NCBI GenBank assembly: GCA_002363865.1
Contig: DEWY01000013.1
Span: 186,001-250,000, forward strand
Direction of reading: 5' to 3'
DNA length: 64,000 nucleotides
Source of the DNA: Caulobacteraceae bacterium UBA3198
Lineage (GTDB): Bacteria; Pseudomonadota; Alphaproteobacteria; Caulobacterales; Caulobacteraceae
Shown here: piece after piece, positions 17,524 through 26,550 of the stretch
Numbering within the stretch: position 1 is the stretch's first letter
Layout of the letters: every line of letters begins with the position of its first letter
Translations under genes and position numbers: made by a program
The notes under the pieces: generated by a model
Told to the model about the DNA's origin: nothing
Database searches by the model: none
Seen by the model: the letters and a program-made list of their open reading frames with translations, nothing else

Positions 17524-18498
17524 GTGCCTCGCAAAAGGCCCAAGGGTGTCGTCGGCGTCGGCTGGGCGTGTTTCGCTTCGGCCATGCTCGGTCGGACCGA
17601 GCATGTGCCCATGTCCAAGGACTATCCTGACACCATGGTCCGGCGGACCAGCTTCGCGGCCGGCGGCGACCTCGGCTGGCGGATTTCGGCCCTGGAGAGT
17701 CCCCGCGACACACCGGCCCCCTGGAAGATCGTGGTCATCACCGGATCGCCGTCTTGGGCGGAATACTGGGCGCCGGTCCTGGCGGCCCTGCCGGAAGACC
17801 GCGAGATGGTCGTTGTTGATCGCCCGGGCTTCGGCGCCTCGGAGCCGGCTGACCACGTGCCGGACCTGGAGGTCCAGGCCCTGGCCCTGTCCCCCCTGCT
17901 GAAAGCGGCGCCGGGGCAGAAGATACTGTTGGTCGGCCAGTCCTATGGCGCGGCCATCGCCACCCTGATGGCCAAAGGCTACGGCCGCCGCGTCCGCGGC
18001 CTGGTCCTGCTGTCTGGATATTACGGCGAGCCGGGTCCCACGGCCCGCTGGCTGCTGGACACCGGCGGCAAGGCCCTGCCCCTGATCCCGCGCGACCTGC
18101 GCAACGCCGTCCTGGAGGTCACCGGCCAGCCCGAACAGCTGGGCCCGGTGCGAAAGGCCCTGTCCGAGCTTCGGACGCCCATCCATCTCATTCACGGGGA
18201 TCGGGACGACTTCGCCCCCCTAGACGCCGCTGAGCGCTTGATGGCCGAGATCAAGGTGCGCCATTCCATTCGGCTCGAGCGGGTGGAGGGCGCCGACCAC
18301 TTCATCAATGACGGGCCGACAGATCGTCTGCTGGCGGCGCTGGACGCCTGTCTGCCGCAGCCCCGCCGGTTCCTGCCGTCCCTGGGCTGGCCGTCCCTGC
18401 CAAAGGCCGATCTCGCCGGCCTATGGGCGCGGCTGCGTCCCGACCAACGGCTCCGTCGGTGGACGTCAGGCCTGCCGACGACGCGGGAGCCCGCCTAG
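17524..18498 (+). CDS. Alpha/beta hydrolase
   Basis: Single-domain alpha/beta hydrolase of 324 residues. The nucleophile elbow is GQSYGA with Ser140, the acid is Asp in IHGDRDDFAP (226-229) and the base is His259 in GADHFIND, so the catalytic triad is complete. The oxyanion-hole region is ITGSPSWAEYW. The GTG start is supported by AGGAG six bases upstream. A Trp/Arg-rich tail of about 50 residues follows the fold. It lies 67 bases after ubiG on the same strand. It may be an esterase, lipase-like or C-C hydrolase; the substrate cannot be told. Confidence 0.85.
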   Translation: MPRKRPKGVVGVGWACFASAMLGRTEHVPMSKDYPDTMVRRTSFAAGGDLGWRISALESPRDTPAPWKIVVITGSPSWAEYWAPVLAALPEDREMVVVDRPGFGASEPADHVPDLEVQALALSPLLKAAPGQKILLVGQSYGAAIATLMAKGYGRRVRGLVLLSGYYGEPGPTARWLLDTGGKALPLIPRDLRNAVLEVTGQPEQLGPVRKALSELRTPIHLIHGDRDDFAPLDAAERLMAEIKVRHSIRLERVEGADHFINDGPTDRLLAALDACLPQPRRFLPSLGWPSLPKADLAGLWARLRPDQRLRRWTSGLPTTREPA

Positions 18499-18642
18499 GC
18501 GTCGGGAGCCGCCGCCTGCAGGCCTTTTGGGGAAAACCCTCTTGGCCCCCGTGACCTGAACGGCGATAACTCTTCCCAAGGGGGCCCGATCAGCGGCCCT
18601 GAACCGGCCCGGTCAGCGGGCGCTCATATGGGGAAGCACGAC

Positions 18643-19728
18643 ATGAAGGCCGCCGTTCTGCGCGAAGTGGGCAAGCCGCTTCAGATCGAAGACGTCCAGA
18701 TCAACAAGCCTGGCCCCCACGAGGTGCTGATCCGCACCATGGCCGCCGGCGTCTGCCATTCCGACCTGCACTTCATCGAAGGCTCCTATCCCCACCCGCT
18801 GCCGGCCGTGCTGGGCCATGAGAGCGCGGGCATCGTCGAGCAGGTGGGCTCGGAGGTCCGCACGGTGAAGCCGGGCGACCACGTCATCACCTGTCTTTCG
18901 GCCTATTGCGGCCACTGCGAATCCTGCCTCACCGGCCATATGAGCCTGTGCGTGTCCCCCGACACCAAGCGCGACAAGGATGATGAGCCGCGCCTGATGC
19001 AGAACGGCGTCGGCCTGCCGCAATTCCTGAACCTGTCGTCCTTCGCCGAGCAGATGCTGATCCACGAGCACGCCTGCGTCGCCATTCGCAAGGATATGCC
19101 CTTTGACCGCGCCGCGCTGATCGGCTGTTCGGTGACCACCGGGGTCGGCGCGGTGATCCACACTTCCAATGTGCGCCCCGGCGAGACCGTCGCGGTGATC
19201 GGTTGCGGCGGCGTCGGCCTCTCAGCCATCAACGGAGCGGCCATCGCAGGCGCTGGCCGGATCATCGCCATCGACATGGTGCCGGGTAAGGAAAACCTGG
19301 CCATGGCCTTCGGCGCCACCGACTTCATCTGCGCGGCCGACACCGATGCGGTGAAGGCCGTCATCGAAATGACCAAGGGCGGCGTCCATCACGCCTTCGA
19401 GGCCATCGGCCTGTCCAAGACCGCCGAGCAGGCTTTCAACATGCTGCGTCGTGGCGGTACGGCCAACATCATCGGCATGATCCCCGTCGGCCAGTCCATC
19501 AGCCTGATGGGCGCGGCCTTCCTGGGCGAGAAGCGCATCCAGGGCTCGATGATGGGGTCCAATCGCTTCCCCGTCGACATGCCCCGTCTGGTGGACTTCT
19601 ACATGTCGGGCCGGCTGAAGCTGGACGACCTAGTGTCCCGTCGGCTGAAGCTGGAACAGGTCAACGAAGCTTTCGACGAGATGAAGCGCGGTGAAATCGC
19701 CCGCTCTGTCATCGTCTTCGACGCCTGA
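18643..19728 (+). CDS. Zinc-dependent alcohol dehydrogenase
   Basis: Medium-chain dehydrogenase/reductase of the class III-like alcohol dehydrogenase group, 361 residues from ATG 18643; a second ATG at 18628 adds five. Catalytic zinc ligands are Cys in GVCHSDLH and His-Glu in GHESAG; structural zinc cysteines are CGHCESCLTGHMSLC. The Rossmann motif is VIGCGGVGLSAI, followed by an acidic Asp (IAIDMV) that selects NAD rather than NADP. The usual role is oxidation of alcohols or glutathione adducts; the exact substrate is not visible. Preferred start follows GGGGAAG. A strong hairpin and a bidirectional terminator follow. Confidence 0.93.
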   Translation: MKAAVLREVGKPLQIEDVQINKPGPHEVLIRTMAAGVCHSDLHFIEGSYPHPLPAVLGHESAGIVEQVGSEVRTVKPGDHVITCLSAYCGHCESCLTGHMSLCVSPDTKRDKDDEPRLMQNGVGLPQFLNLSSFAEQMLIHEHACVAIRKDMPFDRAALIGCSVTTGVGAVIHTSNVRPGETVAVIGCGGVGLSAINGAAIAGAGRIIAIDMVPGKENLAMAFGATDFICAADTDAVKAVIEMTKGGVHHAFEAIGLSKTAEQAFNMLRRGGTANIIGMIPVGQSISLMGAAFLGEKRIQGSMMGSNRFPVDMPRLVDFYMSGRLKLDDLVSRRLKLEQVNEAFDEMKRGEIARSVIVFDA

Positions 19729-19746
19729 GCGCCTGAAGTCGGAGCA

Positions 19747-19769
19747 GGCGGGTCATGATATGACCCGCC
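19747..19769 (+). other. Hairpin after the alcohol dehydrogenase gene
   Basis: Perfect ten-base inverted repeat GGCGGGTCAT / ATGACCCGCC with a three-base loop, 18 bases after the stop codon. No T-run follows, so it may protect the mRNA 3' end or back up the terminator near 19920. The rest of the gap up to 19906 shows nothing I can name. Confidence 0.5.
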
Positions 19770-19906
19770 ATTCCCCTAATAGGCGTGTGGGCTTGTTCTG
19801 GCGTTTGGCCCCGGGCAAGCTTGATCTACTGAGGTTCGGTCAACGACGTTCCTAGGGGGGAGATCGGGCGCGGCGGCATTGGTCCGCGACGATTCTGGGG
19901 GCGTCC

Positions 19907-19935
19907 AAAAGGGGCGGCGGCGGCCGCCCCTTTTT
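19907..19935. terminator. Bidirectional rho-independent terminator
   Basis: Stem AAAAGGGGCGGC (19907-19918) pairs with GCCGCCCCTTTT (19923-19934) around a four-base loop, with T-runs at the end on both strands. It sits between the converging alcohol dehydrogenase gene and the TetR-type gene and can end both transcripts. Confidence 0.85.
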
Positions 19936-19943
19936 CTACGGCG

Positions 19944-21176
19944 CTATTCCGGGGTGAAGAAGCCCATCAGCGCCGGGCGAACATAGGCGCTCATCACGGT
20001 CTCGACGGTGGCGTCTTCGCCCCAGTGCTCGAGCAACAGCACCGAATTGAACATGGCCATCACCAGATGCGCCGACAGCAGCGGATCGGCCGGCCGGATC
20101 GACCCATCGGCGATGCCGTCGGCGATGATCCCTGAAAAGGCGTTGGCGATCTGCTGAAAGCGCCCGGAAATAGACCGCCGGAGCTCGCCGGGCATGGCCG
20201 AGAGGGCGAAGTGGCGAAGCATCCGCCCCCGCTCGCCGCTGGTCTGATGGGCGGTGAGGGAGGCCGAGATCAGCCAGAGCCGCTCCCAGCCGCTGGCCTC
20301 GGAGCGCCCCCGGGTCTTGGCCTCGTCGATCAGGTCGAAGGTGCGCTCGAAACAGGCGCGGGCCAGCTCATCCTTGTCGGTGTTGTGGTGGTAGAACGAG
20401 CCCTTGGTGACGTTGAGATAGGCTGAGATCTTGTCCACCGAGGCGCCGCGATAGCCCTCACGGTTTATGATCTCGGTCGCCGCCACCAGGAACCGCTCAC
20501 GGGTGACCTCGTCATTCTGGGCGGGGGGCGCGCCCAGATCGAGCAGGGGCCGATCCGGCCGCGTTCGCCCCGGAGCCGCCAGGCCATTGATCATCACATC
20601 GGAGATCTTCTCGGCCACCCGCCCGAAGTCGGCGATCTCGTAGCCCGCGATCCAGGTGTCGGACCAGCAGAGCTGGTCGATGATCAGGTGGGCCAGCATG
20701 TAGCGCCGCGGGCCGGTCAGCCAGGGGGCGTCAGAGGGCCGCAACAGCCGGGCCAGCCGCTGGCGCAGGGCGCGATAGGCCTCCACCAGCTCCTCATCCC
20801 CAGGCGCGCCGATCTGGGTGATTTCGCCGAAGGGCAGAAGGCGAGGCGCCTCGCCCAGCACGATCCCCCGCCGGGTCTCGAAATAGGCGCCGACAAAGGC
20901 CCGCAGCCGGGCCTGGGCGGTCTCTTCCCGCTCGGCCTCTTCAAGCATGGCGTCAAAGCGCGACAGGGTGAGCCGCATGCACTCGGCGGCGAGGTCTTCC
21001 TTGCGCTTGAAGTAGTAGGTCAGGCTGACCGGATGCAGGTCCATCCGCTTGGCCACAGCCGCCAGGGTGAAGCCGCTCACGCCCTGGTCGATGAAGACCT
21101 TGCAGGCGGCGCTGAGGATGGCGTCGCGTCGGGCGGCGTAGCGGGCGCGGGGTGGCGGGCGGGTCGCGACGGTCAC
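19944..21176 (-). CDS. Tandem TetR-family regulator (two fused TetR units)
   Basis: At 410 residues this is twice the usual TetR length and has two complete units. Unit 1 has a helix-turn-helix at about 15-62 (RDAILSAACKVFIDQG ... DLHPVSLTYYFKRKEDL), unit 2 at about 222-270 (FLVAATEIINREGYRG ... LNVTKGSFYHHNTDKDEL); each is followed by a helical ligand-binding part. One chain could act like a covalent dimer. The start is GTG. It converges on the alcohol dehydrogenase gene and is not divergent from any near neighbour, so the targets are unknown. Such double-TetR proteins occur in Caulobacterales and Sphingomonadales lineages that degrade complex compounds. Confidence 0.85.
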   Translation of the reverse strand: MTVATRPPPRARYAARRDAILSAACKVFIDQGVSGFTLAAVAKRMDLHPVSLTYYFKRKEDLAAECMRLTLSRFDAMLEEAEREETAQARLRAFVGAYFETRRGIVLGEAPRLLPFGEITQIGAPGDEELVEAYRALRQRLARLLRPSDAPWLTGPRRYMLAHLIIDQLCWSDTWIAGYEIADFGRVAEKISDVMINGLAAPGRTRPDRPLLDLGAPPAQNDEVTRERFLVAATEIINREGYRGASVDKISAYLNVTKGSFYHHNTDKDELARACFERTFDLIDEAKTRGRSEASGWERLWLISASLTAHQTSGERGRMLRHFALSAMPGELRRSISGRFQQIANAFSGIIADGIADGSIRPADPLLSAHLVMAMFNSVLLLEHWGEDATVETVMSAYVRPALMGFFTPE

Positions 21177-21269
21177 AGGGCCTCCGACAGGTGACGTTCG
21201 CTTGTCACCTCAGCTTAGGCCCGCGGCGCGGCCGGCGAAACCCTGACGCTAGGTCAGGTTCGGCCGGGA

Positions 21270-22640
21270 TCAGCGGCGCAGGTCCGCCAGGGCCACGGTG
21301 TCCATCCGGGCGGCAGCCAGCTTGACTGCCTCTTCGCCCTTGGGCGGGCTGGAGCTGGCCAGCAGGGTGTCGATCCGGCTCTTCTTGGCCTTGAACGCCG
21401 CCAGTTCGCCACCGGTCAGGATCGTGCCCTGGGGCACCTTGGCGCCGATCGGATTGACCCGCTGGCCGTTTTTCCAGACTTCGTAGTGCAGGTGGGGCCC
21501 GGTGGACATGCCGGTGGAGCCCACATAGGCGATGACCTGTCCCTGTTTGACCCGCACGCCGGCGCGAATGCCCTTGGCGTAGCGGGACGTATGGGCGTAG
21601 CCGGTTTCCCAACCATTGGCGTGACGCAGGCGAACCCAGTTGCCGTAGCCGCCCCAGCGGCGGGCCTCGACGACCACGCCGTCGCCTGCGGCGAGGATCG
21701 GCGTGCCGGTCCCAGCCCCGAAATCGACGCCCTGGTGGCTGCGGCGGAAGCCCAGCACCGGATGGCGGCGCGGGCCGAAATTCGAGGTGATACGGGCGCC
21801 GTCCACCGGCGTGCGCAGCAGGAAGCCGCGGATGTTCTTGCCGGTCTCGTCGAAATAGTCGACGTCGCCGTTGTTGCGTTCGAAGCGATAGAATTTGACG
21901 CCCTTGACCTGGGCGTATTCCAGCTCGCCGGTCTCCACCACGCGGCCGCTTTCGGTGACCTTGCGTTCGAAGACCAGCTTGAACTCGTCGCCGGCCTTGA
22001 TGTCCCGCTGGAAGTCCAGCTTGTGGGCGAACAGCTTGACCACCTTGGAGGTCACCGACGAGGTGGCGCCCAGCTTGGCGGCGCTTTCATAGAGCGAGCC
22101 ATGGATCTCGCCCTGGGCGACCGTGGTCTCGTCGCGGATCGCCTCTTCCATCTCGCGCAGGCGCAGGGCGCCGTCGAAGGTACGCGATAGGGTGACGGCG
22201 GTGGCCGGGCCGGTCCGCAGGGACAGGCCGATCAGCCGGGCCTGGCCGGCCTCGCCCTGTGGCCGGGCGATGGCGGCGTCGAAGGTCATCCCGGCCTTGA
22301 TGTGGACGGTGTCCATGGCTTCCCCGAGGGTCCGCACCGCCTGGCGCGCCTCTTCGGCGGAGACGCCCGTGCGGGCGACGGCGGCCTCAAGGGTGTCGCC
22401 GGGTAGAACCTTCACGGCCACGCTCTCGGGGCGTGCGAAGCCCGGCAGCGCCTCGGCCTGGGCGAATGCCTCATGCTGCAGGGCGCTGATGGCCGCGGAG
22501 TCCAGCAGGGGCGGGGTGGGCGAGGTGGCCTCGGCGGCGGTGAGCTTCCAGCCTAGCGCCAGGGCGCAGATTCCGCCGACGCCCACCATCAGGCGGGGCG
22601 CGTAACGAAGGGTCGGCCGTCTGGGATCGAACTCTTGCAT
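21270..22640 (-). CDS. M23-family cell-wall endopeptidase
   Basis: LytM/M23 zinc peptidase acting on peptidoglycan cross-bridges in the periplasm. From ATG 22640 (456 aa) a single membrane helix (about 14-32) is followed by a LysM-like or OapA-like beta region (VKVLPGDTLEAAVARTGVS) and the M23 domain at about 285-400. Zinc and catalytic residues are intact: HQGVDFG (His, Asp), then HTSRYAKG and HLHYEV. A C-terminal extension of about 50 residues follows. The longer frame to 22736 has no signal-like start. This is the ShyA/MepM type of build rather than the catalytically dead divisome activators. It stands alone, with a 189-base promoter region upstream. Confidence 0.9.
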   Translation of the reverse strand: MQEFDPRRPTLRYAPRLMVGVGGICALALGWKLTAAEATSPTPPLLDSAAISALQHEAFAQAEALPGFARPESVAVKVLPGDTLEAAVARTGVSAEEARQAVRTLGEAMDTVHIKAGMTFDAAIARPQGEAGQARLIGLSLRTGPATAVTLSRTFDGALRLREMEEAIRDETTVAQGEIHGSLYESAAKLGATSSVTSKVVKLFAHKLDFQRDIKAGDEFKLVFERKVTESGRVVETGELEYAQVKGVKFYRFERNNGDVDYFDETGKNIRGFLLRTPVDGARITSNFGPRRHPVLGFRRSHQGVDFGAGTGTPILAAGDGVVVEARRWGGYGNWVRLRHANGWETGYAHTSRYAKGIRAGVRVKQGQVIAYVGSTGMSTGPHLHYEVWKNGQRVNPIGAKVPQGTILTGGELAAFKAKKSRIDTLLASSSPPKGEEAVKLAAARMDTVALADLRR

Positions 22641-22829
22641 CGTGCCCCCGGATTCCAACGACGCCACAGTCTGGGTCACCAATGACCTGACACGACGAGA
22701 TACAGCAAGTGGTAGGCCATGCCAGAGTCGGGTCATGCGGTTAACCGTTGGTAACTTTAGGGAGAATGGTCAATTTGTCGCCCCCTGGCGCGCAACGGGG
22801 GAACCCGGTCGCCTGAGGGATGAGTGATT
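22641..22829. other. Upstream region of the M23 peptidase gene
   Basis: The region holds the near-palindrome GTTAACCGTTGGTAAC (22740-22755), which has TTAA and TAAC half-sites in a spacing close to, but not equal to, the CtrA box TTAA-N7-TTAA. No clear -10 or -35 stands out. CtrA control of a wall endopeptidase would be plausible; this is a weak hint only. Confidence 0.3.
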
Positions 22830-23186
22830 TCACAGCAGATCCAGGACGCGTTCCGGCGGCCGGCACAGGGCGACACCCTTCTCAGTGACGACAATGGGCC
22901 GGTTGACCAGGATCGGATCGAGGATCATCGCCGCCAGAATGGCCTCGTCCGACGTCGCCGGATCTGTGAGTCCAAGCTCCGCGGCCTGGGTGCCGCGCTC
23001 GCGCAGCAGGTCCCGGACCCCGACGTCGGAACGATCCACCAGATCCTGGAGTTGTTCCTTCGTCCAACCGACCTTGAGATATTCAATGACAGTCGGTTCG
23101 ACCCCCTTTTCCCGCAGCAGGGCAAGGGTGTTCCGCGAGGTTCCGCAGGCGGGGTTGTGATAGATCACCACGTCGGGTCGGCTCAT
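22830..23186 (-). CDS. arsC: Arsenate reductase (glutaredoxin type)
   Basis: ArsC-family thioredoxin-fold protein of 118 residues. The catalytic cysteine is in the motif YHNPACGTSRNTLALL near the N-terminus, and the arginines that bind oxyanion are represented by R in LRERG and in VNRPIVV. E. coli ArsC reduces arsenate with glutathione and glutaredoxin. The start ATG 23186 is preferred over TTG 23192. No arsR, arsB or acr3 is nearby, so a housekeeping role or a related Spx/YffB-like function is possible. It lies between two peptidase genes, all on the minus strand. Confidence 0.88.
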   Translation of the reverse strand: MSRPDVVIYHNPACGTSRNTLALLREKGVEPTVIEYLKVGWTKEQLQDLVDRSDVGVRDLLRERGTQAAELGLTDPATSDEAILAAMILDPILVNRPIVVTEKGVALCRPPERVLDLL

Positions 23187-23229
23187 GCCCAAGGGATAGC
23201 CGAGGCTTGCGACAGAACCAAGCCAAGCC

Positions 23230-25617
23230 TTACCAATTCAGCGAAACAGCGCCCCGGACGACCGTAGACTCGCCCCGATCAAAGGCCATGAGATCGTCCG
23301 GACGCGGCGGCAGCGGCGCGGCGGCGGCGGGCCAGCCCGGCGTGAGCGCCCCATAGCGAATCTCCAGGACGCCAGCCTCCGTCATCGGCGCGAAGCTGAT
23401 CTGCGCCGGTTGGGCGTCGGCGCTCCATCGGACCTGCGACCAGACGCCCGGCTGCGACAGGATCGCCACGGGGCGGCCGTTCAGGCGCACGTCTTCCACG
23501 GGGACGGAGGCGCGCACCTCCAGGATGAGGTAGGCGGCGCCCGATGGCGGTGTCGCCGATAGAACCTGACGGCCGCCGCCGGCGTCGAGATCGAAGCGCG
23601 GTGCGGCCAGATCGAGCACAGGCGCGGACGCGCCATGGGCCGACCGCCGCCAGATCGGGCTCGCATCAATGGCTCTGATCTCCCCGCCGCCCAGGGCTTC
23701 GCGGCTCCAGGGGGTCAGAACCGGGGCGGCGTCAAGGCGGTAGGCCTCACCTGTCGTCTGATCGACCAGGTACTGCACCATGGTCGCCTGCGGATAGCGG
23801 GCCGACCATGGCGGATCGAAACGGACCACCGCCAGCAGGACCAGACCGGCCCCCAGGACGAGCAGGGCGGTGATTTTGCCGGCTCCGCCCAGCTTCGGGT
23901 GGGCGAATGGCCACAGCAGAAAGGCGGCCAGCCAGGCCAGGGGCGCCAGCAGCTCGACCATGTCCAGGTTTACGTAGACCGTGTGGATGGCGAAGCCGAG
24001 CCAGCCCAGACCCAAGGCGCCTAGCAGGATCAGCATGACCCGTAGGGGCAAGGCGCGGGCCGCGCCCAGGCTCGTGATCGCGGCCCCCAGACAGGCCAGC
24101 AGCAGCGGCCAGGCAACGAGGAAGGCTGGCGTTGGCGCGACCGCCTGCAGGGCGATGCCGCCTGCGAGCCCCGTAGCCAGAAGCCCGGCCCAACTGGCGC
24201 TGCGCTGGGCCGGGCGCCCGAACGTCAGAAGAGCGAGAAGCCCTGCGGCGAGCCCGAGGGCGAGGGCCGGCAGGTCCCATCCGCCGATCTGGCAGCCCAC
24301 GGCGGCGCCCGTGGCCAGCAGCGCCGTCGCCAGCCGCATGCCGCCCTTGGCCAGGGCGGCGGCGGCCAGAAGGACGACGCCCAGCGCCAGCAGAATGACC
24401 ACGCCCTCGAACCGGGCGGCCTGGGCCAGCAGTTCCCTCTGTTCAAGATAGCCGAAGCCCACGCCGGTCGCCTGTCGGGCGAAGCGGAGGATCACGGCCC
24501 CCGCCAGCATCACATAGAGGCCCGCCAAGGCGCCCTGACCGATATCCAGCAGTTTGAGCTCCTGACCCGACCGACGGGCGCGGACCGCGGCCAGGGCCAG
24601 CAACAGGGCTGCGGCGACCAGCAGGCCCCACCCGACGGACGGCGCATAGGCCACCGTCTTGCCACCCGGCAGGGGCGCAAAGACCCGGTCTGGCCCCTGG
24701 CCCGGCAGGGTGTCCGAATAGGCTGCGGCCACCGCGGCGGCCAGGGCCTGATCCCCCAGGTCCTGGACCGAGCGCCGCGACAGAGTCTGCGCTGTGGCCG
24801 TGGTGCTGTGATAGTCGAACTGCCGGCCGGAGAAGGCGTAGTTCAGGCCGGCGAGGCCCAGGTCCCGCGGAACCGTAAAGTCGGTGTCATTGGGCATCTG
24901 GTCATAGGCGAAGGCCGCCAGAGCGTTGGACGGCGAGCCTGGCGACACCCGGGCGAACAGGTCGATGGTCGGGCCGCCATTGATCCCGGTCTGGAACATG
25001 TTGACCCGCCCGGCCGATCCCCGGGCTTCGAGATTGATCAGAAAGCCGATCCGCTCGGCCGCCCCTGGTTGCTGAAAATAGGCCCGGGCGCCCAGCAGGC
25101 CGATCTCCTCCCCGTCGGTGAAGATCACGATCACGTCCCGTTCGGGCTGGCCCCGGGCGCGCAGGGCGCTGATGATCTCCAGAATGGCCGCCACGCCGGC
25201 GGCGTCGTCTCCTGCGCCCGGCGAGCGGGGCACGCTGTCATAATGGGCCATCAAGGCCAGGGCCGGCGCGTTGGGATCACGGCCGGGCAGCACGCCGGTC
25301 ACGTTCTCGATGCGGGCGCCGGCGACATAGGTCTTGCCTGCAATCTCCCGCGCAGCGAAGGGGCGGGCGACCGTGACCTCTGGCGAAAGACCAAGGGCGG
25401 TCATGCGGGCCATGAGATGTTCGCGGACCGCGAAGTTCGCCGGGCTCCCCGTGGGGTGGGGGGCCTTGGCGATGATCTCGATATCGGCCAGGGCGCGGTG
25501 CGCCGAGAAGACATCGGCTGGGGCGTCGGCCGGCCGGGCGCGAGGTCCTTGCTCCCCCAGCCAGGCGATCGCCGCCCCCAGCATCAAGCAGACCACCAGC
25601 GCGATCGTCCGTTCCAT
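23230..25617 (-). CDS. M28-family aminopeptidase with C-terminal membrane domain
   Basis: A 795-residue protein: signal anchor (residues 4-20), an M28 zinc peptidase domain (about 38-310) and a long C-terminal part with about eight membrane helices (330-600) and a soluble beta-rich end. The zinc and catalytic residues are visible: H125 and D127 in MAHYDSVP, D137/D138 in GAGDDAAG, E170-E171 in FTDGEEIG and a late His in DYHSTTAT. The same build is known from the eukaryotic ER protease FXNA/vacuolar Pff1 type and its bacterial relatives. The active site should face the periplasm. It probably trims peptides; the substrate is unknown. It lies 43 bases upstream of arsC on the same strand. Confidence 0.88.
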   Translation of the reverse strand: MERTIALVVCLMLGAAIAWLGEQGPRARPADAPADVFSAHRALADIEIIAKAPHPTGSPANFAVREHLMARMTALGLSPEVTVARPFAAREIAGKTYVAGARIENVTGVLPGRDPNAPALALMAHYDSVPRSPGAGDDAAGVAAILEIISALRARGQPERDVIVIFTDGEEIGLLGARAYFQQPGAAERIGFLINLEARGSAGRVNMFQTGINGGPTIDLFARVSPGSPSNALAAFAYDQMPNDTDFTVPRDLGLAGLNYAFSGRQFDYHSTTATAQTLSRRSVQDLGDQALAAAVAAAYSDTLPGQGPDRVFAPLPGGKTVAYAPSVGWGLLVAAALLLALAAVRARRSGQELKLLDIGQGALAGLYVMLAGAVILRFARQATGVGFGYLEQRELLAQAARFEGVVILLALGVVLLAAAALAKGGMRLATALLATGAAVGCQIGGWDLPALALGLAAGLLALLTFGRPAQRSASWAGLLATGLAGGIALQAVAPTPAFLVAWPLLLACLGAAITSLGAARALPLRVMLILLGALGLGWLGFAIHTVYVNLDMVELLAPLAWLAAFLLWPFAHPKLGGAGKITALLVLGAGLVLLAVVRFDPPWSARYPQATMVQYLVDQTTGEAYRLDAAPVLTPWSREALGGGEIRAIDASPIWRRSAHGASAPVLDLAAPRFDLDAGGGRQVLSATPPSGAAYLILEVRASVPVEDVRLNGRPVAILSQPGVWSQVRWSADAQPAQISFAPMTEAGVLEIRYGALTPGWPAAAAPLPPRPDDLMAFDRGESTVVRGAVSLNW

Positions 25618-25712
25618 GGCGCGTTGCCCCCGTCGTTTTCTAGCGGGGGAACCTAGCCTGTTTTCCAGGCCTGACTATCGCTGCTCATCCCTCGCGGGCG
25701 CCATGCGGGCGC

Positions 25713-25743
25713 AAAAACGCCCGCCGGAAGGAGCGGCGGGCGT
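25713..25743 (-). terminator. Terminator of ctrA
   Basis: Perfect nine-base stem ACGCCCGCC (25717-25725) / GGCGGGCGT (25735-25743) with a nine-base loop; read on the minus strand it ends in GTTTTTG. It starts 27 bases after the ctrA stop codon. Confidence 0.85.
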
Positions 25744-25770
25744 CTCAAGCTTGGCTCGGTGGCGGCGCCG

Positions 25771-26466
25771 TCAGGCGGCGACAGCGGCCTCCTGGGGGTC
25801 GCGCAGCACATAGCCGCGGCCCCAGACGGTTTCGATGTGATGTTTACCTTCGGCGGCGGCGGCCAGCTTCTTGCGCAGCTTGCAGATGAAGACGTCGATG
25901 ATCTTCAGCTCGGGCTCGTCCATGCCGCCATAGAGGTGGTTCAGGAACATTTCCTTGGTGAGCGTCGTCCCTTTGCGCAGGGAGAGCAGCTCCAGCATCT
26001 GGTATTCCTTGCCGGTCAGGTGGACCCGCGCGCCGTTCACCTCGACGGTCTTGGCGTCCAGGTTCACCACGATGTCGCCGGTGCGGATGACCGACTGGGC
26101 GTGACCCTTGGAACGTCGGACCACCGCATGGATGCGGGCGATCAGTTCGTCCTTGTGGAACGGCTTGGTCATGTAGTCGTCGCCGCCGGCGCCAAAGGTC
26201 TTCACCTTGGTGTCGATCTCGGCGGAACCGGACAGGATCATGACCGGGGTGTTGATCTTGCCCACCCGCAGGGTCCGCAGCACATCCATGCCGCTCATGT
26301 CGGGCAGATTAAGATCGAGCAGAATGAGGTCGTAGTCGTAGATCTTGCCCAGATCGACGCCTTCCTCACCCAGGTCGGTCGTGTAGACGTTGAAGCCTTC
26401 TGACTTCAGCATCAGTTCGATGCTCTGCGCCGTGGCGCTGTCATCCTCAATCAATAGAACGCGCAT
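25771..26466 (-). CDS. ctrA: Cell-cycle master response regulator CtrA
   Basis: OmpR-type response regulator that blocks replication initiation and turns on flagellar, pilus and division genes in Caulobacterales. From ATG 26466 (231 aa; GAGGAGGGA upstream) the receiver has acidic pocket EDD at 7-9, phospho-acceptor D51 in LILLDLNLPD and K in MTKPFHKDEL; the winged-helix DNA-binding domain (about 125-225) includes KEYQMLELLSLRKG and ETVWGRGYVLRD. The protein ends in EAAVAA; a C-terminal Ala-Ala is needed for regulated ClpXP proteolysis in Caulobacter. It is phosphorylated through CckA-ChpT there. The upstream region has three GANTC sites and a TTAA cluster, in line with CcrM and CtrA autoregulation. 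Confidence 0.98.
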   Translation of the reverse strand: MRVLLIEDDSATAQSIELMLKSEGFNVYTTDLGEEGVDLGKIYDYDLILLDLNLPDMSGMDVLRTLRVGKINTPVMILSGSAEIDTKVKTFGAGGDDYMTKPFHKDELIARIHAVVRRSKGHAQSVIRTGDIVVNLDAKTVEVNGARVHLTGKEYQMLELLSLRKGTTLTKEMFLNHLYGGMDEPELKIIDVFICKLRKKLAAAAEGKHHIETVWGRGYVLRDPQEAAVAA

Positions 26467-26550
26467 CAGTCCCTCCTCGAACGACAGCGCAGCTTGGATG
26501 TCCCCGTTTCGGAAACCGTCCAAGCCCCTCCCGGTAATCTTGCCCGCGAG

